NCBI RefSeq assembly: GCF_000495795.1
Contig: NZ_AWGD01000031.1
Location: 62,001 to 126,000, forward strand
Length of the DNA: 64,000 bases
Direction of reading: 5' to 3'
From: Asticcacaulis sp. AC460
Lineage (GTDB): Bacteria; Pseudomonadota; Alphaproteobacteria; Caulobacterales; Caulobacteraceae
Shown here: one piece after another, positions 49,750 to 59,334 of the stretch
Layout: every line of letters starts with the position of its first letter
Numbering within the stretch: the stretch's first letter is position 1
Translations under genes and position numbers: made by a program
The notes under the pieces: model-generated
Seen by the model: only the letters and a program-made list of their open reading frames with translations
Database searches by the model: none
Told to the model about the DNA's origin: nothing

Positions 49750-51423
49750 ATGACCATCAAGGCCCGCATCCTGGCGCTCGTCGCCTGTTTCGCCATCATG
49801 GCGTCCCTGATCACCGGGCTGGGCCTGGTGACCATCACCGATTATAACCAGATGCTGATGAAGACCGACCGGGCGCACGAAGACGCCTATCGCGGTGAGC
49901 ATCTGAATCGTCTGGTGACGGCCGCCGTGATGGAATCACGCGGTGTGTACATGTCCAAGGACCTGACCGAATCGGCCAAGTATGCCGACAATGTCGACAC
50001 GCAGCTCGACAAGATCGATGCGCTGCTGAAATCGTGGAAGGCCGACATCAAGCCGGGCGATCTTCCCGAATTCACCGAAGTGGAAACCCAGGCCGGCGAA
50101 TTCCTCACCCTGCGCCGCGAACTGGCCCGCCTGGGCCGCGAACAGTCGCCCGAAGCCGCCAGCGCGCTGGGCAATAACGACGCCAACCGCGCCAACCGCA
50201 AGGCCTTCCAAGCCGGCATCGACGCCATGGTCAAGCATATCCAGTCCAACCTGGAAGCCTCCAGGGCCGACATGGCCAAGTACAAGCACGACCGCATCTG
50301 GCAGTTCCTGGTGGTCGCGGCCGCCGGTGTCATCGTCCTGATCGCGGGATCGTTGTGGCTGGCCGTGCGCTCGATCTCCAGGCCGTTGCAGCACGTCAGC
50401 ACCAGCGTCATGCGCATCTCGGAAGGGGCCTACGACACCGACATTCCCGATGCCCGTGGCAAGGACGAGGTTTCGTCGCTGTGGCGCTCCATCCGCACCC
50501 TGCGCGACCGCGCGGCCGAAGCCGAATCCCTCAAGGCCCAGCAGGCCGAGGAGGAAAGCCGCATCGCCGCCAACATGGCCGCCGAACGCAACCGCATCGC
50601 CACCGAGTTCGAACAGAATATGGGCGACCTGGCCAAGCGGTTCGCTTCGGGATCGCGCACTGTGGCCGATGCCGCCCGCGGCCTGACCCACAATGCCGAC
50701 GACGCCTCCCACCGCGCCCAGTCGGTCAGCCATGCCGCCATCGACGCCGCCAACAACGTCCAGAGCGTCGCCGCCGCCACGGAGGAACTGTCGGCCAGCG
50801 TCAACGAGATCAACCAGCAGGTCACGCGCACCTCGCAGGTGACGCAACACGCGGTCACCGAAGCCCAACGCTCCGAAGCCGCCATCGCCACCCTGTCGGC
50901 CGCCGCCGGCCAGATCGGCGAGGTCATCAACCTTATCCAGGCGATCGCCGCCCAGACCAACCTGCTGGCGCTCAACGCCACGATCGAATCGGCCCGCGCC
51001 GGCGAGGCCGGCAAGGGCTTTGCCGTCGTCGCCTCCGAGGTCAAGCAACTGGCCCAGCAGACCGCCCGCGCCACCGACGATATCCGCGCCAAGATCGGTG
51101 AGATCCAGACGGCCACGGCGACGACGGTCGGCTCGATCGGCGCCATCGTGAAGACGATCGAGCAGATCGGCGAACTGACTACGGCCATTGCGGCTTCGGT
51201 CGAGCAGCAGGGCGCGGCGACCAACGAGATCGCCAACAACACCAATCTGGCGGCCACCGGCACGCGCGACGTCACCGGCCATATCACCGGCGTCGGCAAG
51301 GCCGCCGAAGCCACCGGTCAGGCGGCGCAGTCGCTGCTGTCGCTGTCGAACGACCTGGAACGCCGGTCGGAAGACATGCAGGCAGAAGTGTTCGACTTCG
51401 TCAGCCGCCTGCGTTCGGCCTAA
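49750..51423 (+). CDS. Methyl-accepting chemotaxis protein
   Basis: 557 residues from ATG 49750; 17 upstream in-frame codons lack a ribosome binding site. Two membrane spans (about 5-30 and 190-215) enclose a helical periplasmic domain of about 160 residues. A HAMP domain ([21 protein letters not shown]) leads to the full signalling hairpin with tip segment [35 protein letters not shown]. It senses an unknown ligand and controls CheA. The chemoreceptor fragment at 44221 is its paralog. No che genes lie nearby. Confidence 0.95.
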   Translation: MTIKARILALVACFAIMASLITGLGLVTITDYNQMLMKTDRAHEDAYRGEHLNRLVTAAVMESRGVYMSKDLTESAKYADNVDTQLDKIDALLKSWKADIKPGDLPEFTEVETQAGEFLTLRRELARLGREQSPEAASALGNNDANRANRKAFQAGIDAMVKHIQSNLEASRADMAKYKHDRIWQFLVVAAAGVIVLIAGSLWLAVRSISRPLQHVSTSVMRISEGAYDTDIPDARGKDEVSSLWRSIRTLRDRAAEAESLKAQQAEEESRIAANMAAERNRIATEFEQNMGDLAKRFASGSRTVADAARGLTHNADDASHRAQSVSHAAIDAANNVQSVAAATEELSASVNEINQQVTRTSQVTQHAVTEAQRSEAAIATLSAAAGQIGEVINLIQAIAAQTNLLALNATIESARAGEAGKGFAVVASEVKQLAQQTARATDDIRAKIGEIQTATATTVGSIGAIVKTIEQIGELTTAIAASVEQQGAATNEIANNTNLAATGTRDVTGHITGVGKAAEATGQAAQSLLSLSNDLERRSEDMQAEVFDFVSRLRSA

Positions 51424-51450
51424 GTCACGGCTTTAAAAGCCAAATTTTTG

Positions 51451-51483
51451 AAGCCGGCGGTTCCGATGGGGCGCCGGCTTTTT
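51451..51483 (+). terminator. Rho-independent terminator after the chemoreceptor gene
   Basis: AAGCCGGCG (51451-51459) pairs with CGCCGGCTT (51472-51480) and is followed by TTT, 28 bases after the stop codon. Confidence 0.8.
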
Positions 51484-51512
51484 CACGCGCCTTGACAAGT
51501 TCCCGTTCCTTC

Positions 51513-51524
51513 GTAAACGATTAC
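51513..51524. promoter_or_regulatory. LacI-family-like operator before the tandem oxidoreductase genes
   Basis: GTAAACGATTAC: arms GTAA and TTAC around a central CG, the build of LacI/GalR operators. It is 27 bases before the first ATG; a TTGACA hexamer lies at 51492-51497. A sugar-responsive repressor is plausible because the genes are Gfo/Idh/MocA-type; none is encoded nearby. Confidence 0.4.
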
Positions 51525-51550
51525 AAAAATCATATAAACGAGGAACCGCT

Positions 51551-52855
51551 ATGAAGGACTTCAACCGCCGGACCCTGCTGGGCGGGGCGCTCGCCTCATC
51601 GGCCGCTTTGGGCGCGGCAGCCTCTGCCAAGGCAGCCCCTTCCGACACGGTTCGCGTCGGCGTCATCGGCGTCAAGGGCATGGGGTGGTCCAATCTGAAG
51701 GCCCACCTGGAAGTTCCCGGCGTCGAGGTCGTCACCCTGTGCGATGTCGATGACAACGTCCTGGCCGCCCGGGCCACCGAATTCCAGACCCTGACCGGCA
51801 AGGCGCCGCGCATCGAGCGCGACTACCGCCGGCTGCTGGACGACAAGGATATCGACTCGGTCATCATCGGCACGCCCGATCACTGGCACTGCCTGATGGC
51901 GGTCGACGCCTGCTCGGCCGGCAAGGCCGTCTATGTCGAAAAGCCGCTGGGCAATTCGATCGCCGAATGCCAGGCCATGGTCGCCGCCAAGCAGCGCCAC
52001 AACAGCGTCGTCCAGGTCGGCCAGTGGCAGCGCAGCAACCAGCACTGGGCCGACGCCATCGCCTACGTCCATTCCGGCAAGCTGGGCCGCGTGCGCATGG
52101 CCAAGGCCTGGGCCTACCTGCCGTGGGTGAAGACCCTGGCGGTCCAGCCCGACAGCCCGCCACCGGCGGGGGTCAATTACGACATGTGGCTGGGGCCGGC
52201 GCGCAAGCGGCCGTTCAATCCCAACCGCTTTCACTTCAATTTCCGTTGGTTCTGGGACTATGCCGGTGGCTTTATGTCCGACTGGGGTGTCCACCTGATG
52301 GATATGGCCCTGCTGGGCATGAAGGCGCAGACGCCGGCCTCCGTGATGTCAATCGGGGGCGCCTATGCCTATCCGGGTGCCGCGATGGAAACGCCGGACA
52401 CCCAGTCTGCCTTGTTCGATTTCGGCGACTTTTCCATCCAGTGGGAGCACAGTACCGGCATCGGTGTCGGCCCCTATTCCGGCCGCGACCATGGCGTCGC
52501 CTTTATCGGCGAGTACGGCACGCTGGTGGTTGATCGCGGCCAGTGGATGGTCATACCGGAAATGAAGGATAGCGTGGCACGCACCGAGGCCGTTGCGCCG
52601 ATCAAAGCCGCCGACAACGGGCTGAACAAGCACGCCGCCAACCTGATCGACTGTATCAAGGATCGTTCGAAAGCCCTGAACTGCGGCATTGAAACGGCGG
52701 CCAACACGGCGGTTGTCTGCCAGATGGGCAATATCGCCTATCGCACCGGCGGCAAGGTCCAGTGGGACGCGCAAGCCAACCGCTTCGACGTGGCGGCGGC
52801 CAACGCCTTGATGACGCCAACCTATCGTGCGCCGTGGAAACTGCCCAAGGCCTAA
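51551..52855 (+). CDS. Tat-exported Gfo/Idh/MocA family oxidoreductase, copy 1
   Basis: 434 residues. Tat signal peptide with NRRTLLGG (MKDFNRRTLLGGALASSAAL). NAD(P)-binding fold with VRVGVIGVKGMGWSN and GTPDHWHCLMAVDACSAGKA, then the EKPLGNSIAECQAMV segment that carries the catalytic lysine of this family. The C-terminal domain has WDYAGGFMSDWGVHLMDMAL with the usual acidic and His residues. The substrate is likely a sugar or sugar derivative; the reaction cannot be told. Exported forms keep a tightly bound cofactor. The gene at 52882 is its tandem duplicate, 26 bases downstream. Confidence 0.9.
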   Translation: MKDFNRRTLLGGALASSAALGAAASAKAAPSDTVRVGVIGVKGMGWSNLKAHLEVPGVEVVTLCDVDDNVLAARATEFQTLTGKAPRIERDYRRLLDDKDIDSVIIGTPDHWHCLMAVDACSAGKAVYVEKPLGNSIAECQAMVAAKQRHNSVVQVGQWQRSNQHWADAIAYVHSGKLGRVRMAKAWAYLPWVKTLAVQPDSPPPAGVNYDMWLGPARKRPFNPNRFHFNFRWFWDYAGGFMSDWGVHLMDMALLGMKAQTPASVMSIGGAYAYPGAAMETPDTQSALFDFGDFSIQWEHSTGIGVGPYSGRDHGVAFIGEYGTLVVDRGQWMVIPEMKDSVARTEAVAPIKAADNGLNKHAANLIDCIKDRSKALNCGIETAANTAVVCQMGNIAYRTGGKVQWDAQANRFDVAAANALMTPTYRAPWKLPKA

Positions 52856-52881
52856 CTTACAAAAACAGACGAGGAACCGCC

Positions 52882-54183
52882 ATGAAGGACTTCAACCGCC
52901 GGACCCTGCTGGGTGGCGCACTCGCCTCCTCTGCCGCTTTGGGCGTAGCCTCGGTCAAAGCGGCCCCGTCCGACACGGTCCGCGTCGGCGTCATCGGCGT
53001 CAAGGGCATGGGCTGGGCCAATATGAAGGCCCATCTGGAGGTGCCCGGCGTCGAGGTCGTCACCCTGTGCGACATCGACGATAATGTCCTCGGGCCCCGC
53101 GCCAACGAGTTCAAGACGATGACCGGCAAGGCGCCGCGCATCGAGCGCGACTATCGCCGGCTGCTGGACGACAAGGATATCGACTCAGTCATCATCGCCA
53201 CGCCCGACCACTGGCACTGTCTGATGACGGTAGATGCCTGTTCGGCGGGCAAGGCGATGTATGTCGAAAAGCCGCTGGGCAATTCGATCGCCGAATGCCA
53301 AGCCATGGTCGCCGCCAAGCAGCGCCACAACAGCGTCGTCCAGGTCGGCCAATGGCAGCGCAGCAACCAGCACTGGGCCGATGCCATCGCCTTCGTCCAT
53401 TCCGGCAAGCTGGGACGAGTGCGCATGGCCAAGGCCTGGGCCTACCTGCCCAATGCGCCACTGTTGGCCGCCAAGCCGGACGCCCCTGTGCCGGCCGGGG
53501 TCAATTACGACATGTGGCTGGGGCCGGCGCCCAAGCGGCCGTTCAATCCCAATCGGTTCCACTATACGTTCCGCTGGTTCTGGGACTACGGCGGCGGCAC
53601 CATGACCGACTGGGGCGTCCACCTGATGGACATGGCGATCCTGGGCATGAAGGCCGGGGCGCCCAAGTCGGTGATGTCGGCGGGCGGCATGTACGCCTTC
53701 CCGACCTCGGCCGCCGAAACGCCGGATACCCAGACGGCCTTCTTCGATTATGGCGATTTTTCCATCCAATGGGAGCACAGCCTGGCCATCGGCAACGGCA
53801 ATTACGGCCGCCAGACCGCCGTGGCGTTTATCGGCGAGAACGGCACCCTGGTCGTCGACCGCGGCAACTGGATGGTGGTGCCTGAGAAGTCCGGTGAGAC
53901 CTTCAAGATGGCCGAGGTACCGATCACGCCGGTGTCCGACAAGGGCTTGAGCAAGCATGCCGCCAACCTGATCGCCTGTATCAAGGACCGGTCGCTGAAG
54001 CCGAACTGCACGATCGAAGAGGCGGCGAACACGGCGATCATCTGCCAGATGGGCAATATCGCCCATCGAACCGGCAGCAAGATCACCTGGGACGCAGCCA
54101 GGAACAGCTTCGATGTGGCGGAGGCCAATAAGCTGGTGACACCGACCTATCGCGCGCCGTGGAAGCTGCCGTCGAGGGCTTAG
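52882..54183 (+). CDS. Tat-exported Gfo/Idh/MocA family oxidoreductase, copy 2
   Basis: 433 residues from ATG 52882. The same Tat signal (FNRRTLLGG), EKPLGNSIAECQAMVAAKQ core and WDYGGGTMTDWGVHLMDMAI segment as copy 1. The 5' ends of the two genes, including the GAGGAACCGC ribosome binding site and first 40 bases, are nearly identical in DNA; the proteins diverge more in the second half. Clear tandem duplication within one transcript. Substrate and partner unknown. Followed 13 bases later by a type E repeat. Confidence 0.9.
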   Translation: MKDFNRRTLLGGALASSAALGVASVKAAPSDTVRVGVIGVKGMGWANMKAHLEVPGVEVVTLCDIDDNVLGPRANEFKTMTGKAPRIERDYRRLLDDKDIDSVIIATPDHWHCLMTVDACSAGKAMYVEKPLGNSIAECQAMVAAKQRHNSVVQVGQWQRSNQHWADAIAFVHSGKLGRVRMAKAWAYLPNAPLLAAKPDAPVPAGVNYDMWLGPAPKRPFNPNRFHYTFRWFWDYGGGTMTDWGVHLMDMAILGMKAGAPKSVMSAGGMYAFPTSAAETPDTQTAFFDYGDFSIQWEHSLAIGNGNYGRQTAVAFIGENGTLVVDRGNWMVVPEKSGETFKMAEVPITPVSDKGLSKHAANLIACIKDRSLKPNCTIEEAANTAIICQMGNIAHRTGSKITWDAARNSFDVAEANKLVTPTYRAPWKLPSRA

Positions 54184-54196
54184 CCAGAACAGAATC

Positions 54197-54355
54197 CCCT
54201 CTCCCCGTTCTTTTGCCTGCCGGCGAGGCCGGGGAGAGGTTAGGGTGAGGGGCTCTTTCTGACACTTCCGTCGCGGCTGGGCTTTCAGAAAAGCCCCTCA
54301 CCCGATCGCGTTCACTTCGCTCCGCTCTCGTCCTCTCCCCGCAGGCGGGGAGAGG
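54197..54355. repeat. Type E inverted repeat element
   Basis: CCCCTCTCCCCG ... GGCGAGGCCGGGGAGAGG, TTAGGGTGAGGGGCTCTTTCTG on the left, and CAGAAAAGCCCCTCACCCGATCGC with TCTCCCCGCAGGCGGGGAGAGG on the right, so the two halves mirror each other around 54275. It lies between convergent genes and could fold into one long hairpin. Confidence 0.72.
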
Positions 54356-54383
54356 TAAAAGATAGGCCGCCTCCCCCTCTTTC

Positions 54384-55787
54384 CTAAGCCATGAATCCCA
54401 GGTTCGAGTTTGAGAAGCGGCCGATGTTCGGCATGATGGTCGCAATCTCGCTGGCCGGGACGCCGAACCACCGCGCCAGGGTCGCCGCATACTGATCCAC
54501 CGAGGTCGTCGGGATCAGCCGCCCCTGTCCGGCATCCGTATCCGTGTCCAGATCCACCGTCGGCATCTTGCCGACAACCCGCCGGCCGCGCACTGCGCCA
54601 CCAACTACAAAGTGGTGCGAGCCCCAACCGTGGTCGCTGCCGCGGCCGTTGTGCTGCAAGGCACGCCCGAAGTCCGACGCCGTAAAGGTCGTCACGTTCG
54701 AGGCCAGCCCCATCTCCTCCGTCGCCTTGTACAGCGCCGTAATCGCGCCATCCAGCTCGGTCAGGCGCTCGCCCTGCTCCGTCAGCAGATTGTCGTGGAA
54801 GTCATAACCGCCGGCGGCAATGAAATAGATCTGGCGGCGCTGACCCAGCTGCTGCTGGATCGAAATCAGCCGCGCCACCATACGCGCCTGGGCGCCGAGA
54901 TAGTTGTTCGGGAACGGCGTGGTCAGGGTCGGCGCCGCTTCCAGCGCCCGCGACAGCTTCTGTTCCGATTCGACCGCGCGGTTGTAGATGGCTGAAAACC
55001 CGCGCGAGATCATATGGCCGTTCTGGCGCAACAGCATCGAACGGATGTTTTCCGTCGCCTGGGGGGCCTGCCATAGCGGCCCCCAGCTGTTGATCGGGTC
55101 GATGCGGATGGGGCCCCACGGCGTAATCTGATACTGGATCGTCGAGCTTCCGGCCTGGATCGCGTTGTTGCCGGCGATAGACATGGCGATCGAGATGGCG
55201 TTGGGCGAGTTGAAGCCCGGCGCCATCATATCGCCGATCCGTCCCAGCCAACCGGTGCGCGACGCCTTGTCCGGCAGGCCCGACTGCCACTGACCGGTCT
55301 GGTCGGAGTGCGAGAACAGCTGGAACGGCAGGGGCCGGCTGTTGCCCTCGTACTGGGCGCGGGTGACAGGATAGGCCAGGGTCCCGACATTGGCGATGAT
55401 GGCGGCCTTGCCCTGGCCGAACAGGCCGCGAATGCCGCGCAGGTGCGGCGACAGGCCGAGCGCCGGGCCCGTATAGGATACCGGATTGATGGTCAGCAGG
55501 TTGTTACGCGGAATGGCCAGGGTCGGCCGCGCCAGCTGGTAGCGGGCATAGGCGTTGACATCGTAGGGAATGACGGTGTTCGACTGGTCGTTGCCGCCAT
55601 ATAGAAACACACAGACCAGGGCCTTATAGTCGTTGGCCGTCTGGGCCGCCGCGCCCCCGGCTGCCGCCAGTTGCGTCAGGAAGGCCGATCCGCCGGCGGC
55701 GCCGGCCATCTGCAGCGCCAGGCGCCGGCTGATCCCCTTGTGAATGGCCGGGGCAGCCACGGGCTTATCGTTCGTATCGTCGCTCAT
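54384..55787 (-). CDS. DUF1501 family exported protein
   Basis: 467 residues. Tat-like signal ISRRLALQMAGAAGG. Core segments YKALVCVFLYGGNDQSNTVIPYD, RTGWLGRIGDMM and TTFTASDFGRALQHNGRGSD, HGWGSHHFVVGGAVRG are the DUF1501 hallmarks; the HGW-SHH region is the likely metal site of this alkaline-phosphatase-superfamily relative. No enzyme activity is established for the family. Its start is four bases after the stop of the DUF1800 gene; the DUF1800-DUF1501 pair is a known recurring unit. Confidence 0.92.
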   Translation of the reverse strand: MSDDTNDKPVAAPAIHKGISRRLALQMAGAAGGSAFLTQLAAAGGAAAQTANDYKALVCVFLYGGNDQSNTVIPYDVNAYARYQLARPTLAIPRNNLLTINPVSYTGPALGLSPHLRGIRGLFGQGKAAIIANVGTLAYPVTRAQYEGNSRPLPFQLFSHSDQTGQWQSGLPDKASRTGWLGRIGDMMAPGFNSPNAISIAMSIAGNNAIQAGSSTIQYQITPWGPIRIDPINSWGPLWQAPQATENIRSMLLRQNGHMISRGFSAIYNRAVESEQKLSRALEAAPTLTTPFPNNYLGAQARMVARLISIQQQLGQRRQIYFIAAGGYDFHDNLLTEQGERLTELDGAITALYKATEEMGLASNVTTFTASDFGRALQHNGRGSDHGWGSHHFVVGGAVRGRRVVGKMPTVDLDTDTDAGQGRLIPTTSVDQYAATLARWFGVPASEIATIMPNIGRFSNSNLGFMA

Positions 55788-55791
55788 GGCC

Positions 55792-57633
55792 CTACCTCTG
55801 CATCTGGAATTGCGGGGAAATCATCGTCATGGCGACGCACAGGGCGACGCGGATGAAGCGGCCGTTCTCGGCATTCAGCGGAAAGTCTTCCACCGCTTCC
55901 TGGATCAGGGCCCGCGACTCGCGGTCGAGCTGACGGCCGGTCAGCAGCAGGTTGACCCGGTCGACCAGTCGCGGCGGATCATCGGCCAGGGGCAGTTCCT
56001 CGGCATAGCTGGCGGCGATGTGGTTCTCGTCCCAGCCATGGCCGTAGAAGGCCGTCGAAAAGGCGAAATTGGCCCAACCGGTGACCGTGGTTTCGTGGGC
56101 GATCTGGAATTCCGGCGCCACCAGGCCGGAATCGGCGATCTCGCCCTGGGGGGCGTAGTCCGGCCGGAACCAGTTGAACACCGACGGCGCCCGCAGCGGG
56201 TTCTGGCCGATGCTCCAGACCGTGTCTTCCAGGTTCCAGATGGGATAGATGCCGGTGGCCGACCGGGCGCCGAAGGCGCGCAGCCAGCTGCCGAAGCGGA
56301 TGATCGGCTCGCGGATCTTGCCGCCGCGGTCGGACATCAGCGAGGTTTCGCTGGTCGCCTCCATATCGGTCAGGATGGCGCGGATCACGGCGCGCATGTC
56401 GCCGCGCACGCCTTCGCCGTTGTTGTTGAACTTCTGGGCAACGCGGCTGACATATTCCGGCGACGGGTTGGATGTCACCAGACGCTGGATCAGCTGCTTG
56501 CCGATGAACGGCCCGACATTGGGATGGTTGAACAGGGTGTCGAGCGCGATGCGTACCGTGTCGGCGGCGCCGGTATTGGCGGGGATGACCACCTTGCGGA
56601 TGATGCGCTTTTCACTGACCGAAGCGAACTGCTGGTACGGCCGCATCGGGATATCCCAGCGCACGGTCTCGACCTCGTCGATCGGCCAGCCGTACCAGCG
56701 GTTGATACTGTCGTCCGGCCCGCCCCAGCTCCAGCCGGTGAACACTTTGGCCATGCCGGAAATGTCTTTTTGCGTATAGGTCGGGATGTCCTTGCCCAGG
56801 GTCGACTTGCGCCGGCTGCCGTCGATATTCAGCTCCCATAGGCCGATGGTGAACAGCTGCATGACCTCGCGGGCGAAGTTCTCGTCGGGGATACGGCCGG
56901 TGGCGGCGTCCTCCTTTTCGTTGCGGATGTGCGACAGGTAATGCCCCATGGCCGGGTGCAGGGCGACGCCTTCCAGAAGCTGACGGAAATTGCCGAAACA
57001 GCGGTCGGCCAGCATGTCGAGATAGCCGGCCAGGGCGTGGGCATTGCCTTCCAGCGGGCTGTTGACCTCCGACACGACGAAGAGCTCGGTCAGGGTGAAG
57101 GCGATGCGCTGACGCAGGGAGTCGGCATCTTCGGCCACCTGCTGCCACAGGCTTTCCAGGAAGGCGTTGACGTACATACGGTCGCAGGTCGAACAGCCCA
57201 GCGGCCCGCCACGGGTGACGTAGCCGAAATGGGTGTCGCGGCGCGACGCGATGAACTGCTGGTTCAGCCAGCCATCATAGCCCAGGGACTGGACCGAGCG
57301 GATCTCGGCCATGGTCGGGCCGAAGGTGGCGTGGCTGAGGAAGCGGGCGGCCTGGTTTTCGGTCGGGGGCTGGCCCCCGCCGGTAGGACCGCTCAGACCG
57401 CCAAGTCCGAAGGCGTTCATGAGGGCATTGCCACCGGAGGCCGAGCCGGCCGCTGTCCCGCCGCCTCCCCCGCCACTGCTGGCGCCGCCGCAGGCCGTCA
57501 GAAGCGCGGTTGACGCCGCAAGCCCCAGGCCTGAAAACAGTTTGTCGCGCTTTCGGCGGGTGGATTTGGCTTCGGGCGCAGGCGCCGTTTCGGCCTCGCC
57601 CGTCGTGATGACTTCCGGATGTTCGTCGGCCAT
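55792..57633 (-). CDS. DUF1800 family exported protein
   Basis: 613 residues from ATG 57633 (MADEHPEV); a longer reading to 57807 has no ribosome binding site. The N-terminus has a disordered acidic stretch, a basic TRRKRDKLFSG patch and a hydrophobic segment ending LLTACGG, like a lipoprotein or Tat signal, followed by a poly-glycine linker. The DUF1800 domain carries AARFLSHATFGPTMAEI, GHYLSHIRNEK and NFAREVMQLFTIGLWELN, GWSWGGPDD. Function unknown; paired with DUF1501 throughout bacteria. First gene of the two-gene operon. Confidence 0.9.
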   Translation of the reverse strand: MADEHPEVITTGEAETAPAPEAKSTRRKRDKLFSGLGLAASTALLTACGGASSGGGGGGTAAGSASGGNALMNAFGLGGLSGPTGGGQPPTENQAARFLSHATFGPTMAEIRSVQSLGYDGWLNQQFIASRRDTHFGYVTRGGPLGCSTCDRMYVNAFLESLWQQVAEDADSLRQRIAFTLTELFVVSEVNSPLEGNAHALAGYLDMLADRCFGNFRQLLEGVALHPAMGHYLSHIRNEKEDAATGRIPDENFAREVMQLFTIGLWELNIDGSRRKSTLGKDIPTYTQKDISGMAKVFTGWSWGGPDDSINRWYGWPIDEVETVRWDIPMRPYQQFASVSEKRIIRKVVIPANTGAADTVRIALDTLFNHPNVGPFIGKQLIQRLVTSNPSPEYVSRVAQKFNNNGEGVRGDMRAVIRAILTDMEATSETSLMSDRGGKIREPIIRFGSWLRAFGARSATGIYPIWNLEDTVWSIGQNPLRAPSVFNWFRPDYAPQGEIADSGLVAPEFQIAHETTVTGWANFAFSTAFYGHGWDENHIAASYAEELPLADDPPRLVDRVNLLLTGRQLDRESRALIQEAVEDFPLNAENGRFIRVALCVAMTMISPQFQMQR

Positions 57634-57868
57634 GGTGTCCCCGCAGATTTCAACCCGCCGGGAGCTTGCCCAGCCTGAGTCTGACAGCGGGTTAACATCT
57701 ATGCTCAATAAATTCTGAAGACAGTCACGACCGTGTGATAACGCCGTTCGAACAATTGCGAAAAAATTTCGAACCGGATGTAGGATGGCGCTCCGGCCGT
57801 TCGTCATGTTGACAGAGCCGGCCGGAATGACATGGTGTCGCCGGCCAAATCAAAACGGAGAGAGCAAG

Positions 57869-58294
57869 ATGAAAGTCATGGTGATTGTCAAGGCAACGGC
57901 GGATTCCGAAGCCGGCATCATGCCCACCACCGAACTGCTGACGGCGATGGGAGCCTATAACGAAGAGCTGGTCAATGCCGGCATCATGCTGGCCGGCGAA
58001 GGGCTGAAGCCGTCGAAGGAAGGCGCCCGGGTCCTGTTTTCGGGTGACAAGCGGATCGTCAGCGACGGCCCGTTCACCGAGACCAAGGAACTGATCGCCG
58101 GCTTCTGGCTGTGGCAGGTCAAGGACCTGGACGAGGCCATTGCCTGGGTCAGGCGCTGCCCCAATCCGATGCTGACCGACAGCGAGATCGAAATCCGCCC
58201 CATCTTCGACTCTGCTGACTTCGCCGAACAGGATCCGACAGGCGAAATCCTGGCCAAGGAAGCCGAACTGCGCGAGCGCCTGGGTACGAACTGA
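57869..58294 (+). CDS. YciI/DGPF-type small protein (YCII-related)
   Basis: 141 residues from ATG 57869 (MKVMVIVKATADSEAG) with GGAGAGAG upstream. The SDGPFTETKELIAGFWLW segment is the DGPF motif; a ferredoxin-like fold of the YCII family. Members are found beside ECF sigma factors and glutathione-related genes. The role is unknown. Its TGA overlaps the next gene's ATG by one base, so it is translationally coupled to a glutathione S-transferase. Confidence 0.85.
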   Translation: MKVMVIVKATADSEAGIMPTTELLTAMGAYNEELVNAGIMLAGEGLKPSKEGARVLFSGDKRIVSDGPFTETKELIAGFWLWQVKDLDEAIAWVRRCPNPMLTDSEIEIRPIFDSADFAEQDPTGEILAKEAELRERLGTN

Positions 58295-58947
58295 TGGCCA
58301 CGCCCACCATCACCGCCTTCGAACGGTCGCCTGATCGCGGCCGGGGCCTGGCGCGCGACATGCGCGTGCGCTGGGCCCTGGAAGAGGTCGGCCAGCCCTA
58401 TGAGGTGCGTCTGGTTTCGTTCAAGGCGATGAAAGAACCGGCGCACATGGCGCTGAATCCGTTCGGTCAGATACCGACCTATGAGGATGGCGACCTGGCC
58501 TTGTTCGAGACCGGCGCGATCATCTTTCATATCGCGCAAACGCACCCCGGCCTGTTGCCGGACGACGCGAAGGCCCGCGCGCGCGCCGTCACCTGGATGT
58601 TCGCCGCGCTGAACACCATGGAGCTACCGATCCTGGAGCGGACCTACGCCCCGTTCACCGACGGCGACAAGCCCTGGTACGCCGAGCGCCTGCCCGGACT
58701 CGACGAGCGCGTCCGCGTACGGTTGAAGCAACTGTCGGCACATCTCGGTGACAGTGATTGGCTGGACGGTGGCTTCAGCGCCGCCGACCTGCTGATGGTC
58801 ACCATACTGCGCCGTCTGGAAAGCACGGGGCTACTGGACGAATTTCCCAACCTCGTCGCCTATATTGCCCGTGGAGTCGCCCGAGCGGCCTATCAGCGCG
58901 CTTTCGCGGCACAGTACGCCGTGTTCGAAGCCGCATCGGCGGGGTGA
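58294..58947 (+). CDS. Glutathione S-transferase
   Basis: 217 residues. Thioredoxin-fold N-terminal domain with ARDMRVRWALEEVGQPYEVR and NPFGQIPTYEDGDLALFETG (cis-proline after Ile, and the Glu-Thr glutathione-binding pair). All-helical C-terminal domain with SDWLDGGFSAADLLM N-capping box. It would conjugate or reduce small electrophiles with glutathione. Coupled to the YciI-like gene. Confidence 0.92.
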   Translation: MATPTITAFERSPDRGRGLARDMRVRWALEEVGQPYEVRLVSFKAMKEPAHMALNPFGQIPTYEDGDLALFETGAIIFHIAQTHPGLLPDDAKARARAVTWMFAALNTMELPILERTYAPFTDGDKPWYAERLPGLDERVRVRLKQLSAHLGDSDWLDGGFSAADLLMVTILRRLESTGLLDEFPNLVAYIARGVARAAYQRAFAAQYAVFEAASAG

Positions 58948-59010
58948 CGGCAATCCGACTTGAACATTGTTCAAATCGGTGCTATCCAGTTGGAACAGCT
59001 GGGGGCAAGG

Positions 59011-59334
59011 ATGAAATTTCCGACGAGTTTGATTATTGTGCTGGTCAACACCGCGATCCTGTTCGCGGTGAATATCTGGGTCTACGCGCAGGGTGGTTCA
59101 CCCTCCAGCTACTCCCTGATCTGGGACGCTATCGTCGCTTCTGGCTGGTGGCTCGGGACGGTTACCGTCATCGCCATATGCCTGGGGGTGGTCGCGCTCG
59201 CCGAAAAGGGACCACGCCGTCAGCTCGCCCCCTTTGCCTGGGGCTTCCTCATCTCTTTGCCGATACTGGTGGTCGCCTTTTTACCCGCCTGGTTCGCCGG
59301 CATTGAGATCGGCGGCAAACTGTCCGGGTATTAA
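59011..59334 (+). CDS. Hypothetical membrane protein, 107 aa
   Basis: 107 residues from ATG 59011 with GGGGGCAAGG directly before it. Three hydrophobic segments (SLIIVLVNTAILFAVNIWV, WWLGTVTVIAICLGVVALA and WGFLISLPILVVAFLPAWF). No motif recognised. Its last four bases overlap the stop of the convergent gene at 59331. Confidence 0.65.
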   Translation: MKFPTSLIIVLVNTAILFAVNIWVYAQGGSPSSYSLIWDAIVASGWWLGTVTVIAICLGVVALAEKGPRRQLAPFAWGFLISLPILVVAFLPAWFAGIEIGGKLSGY

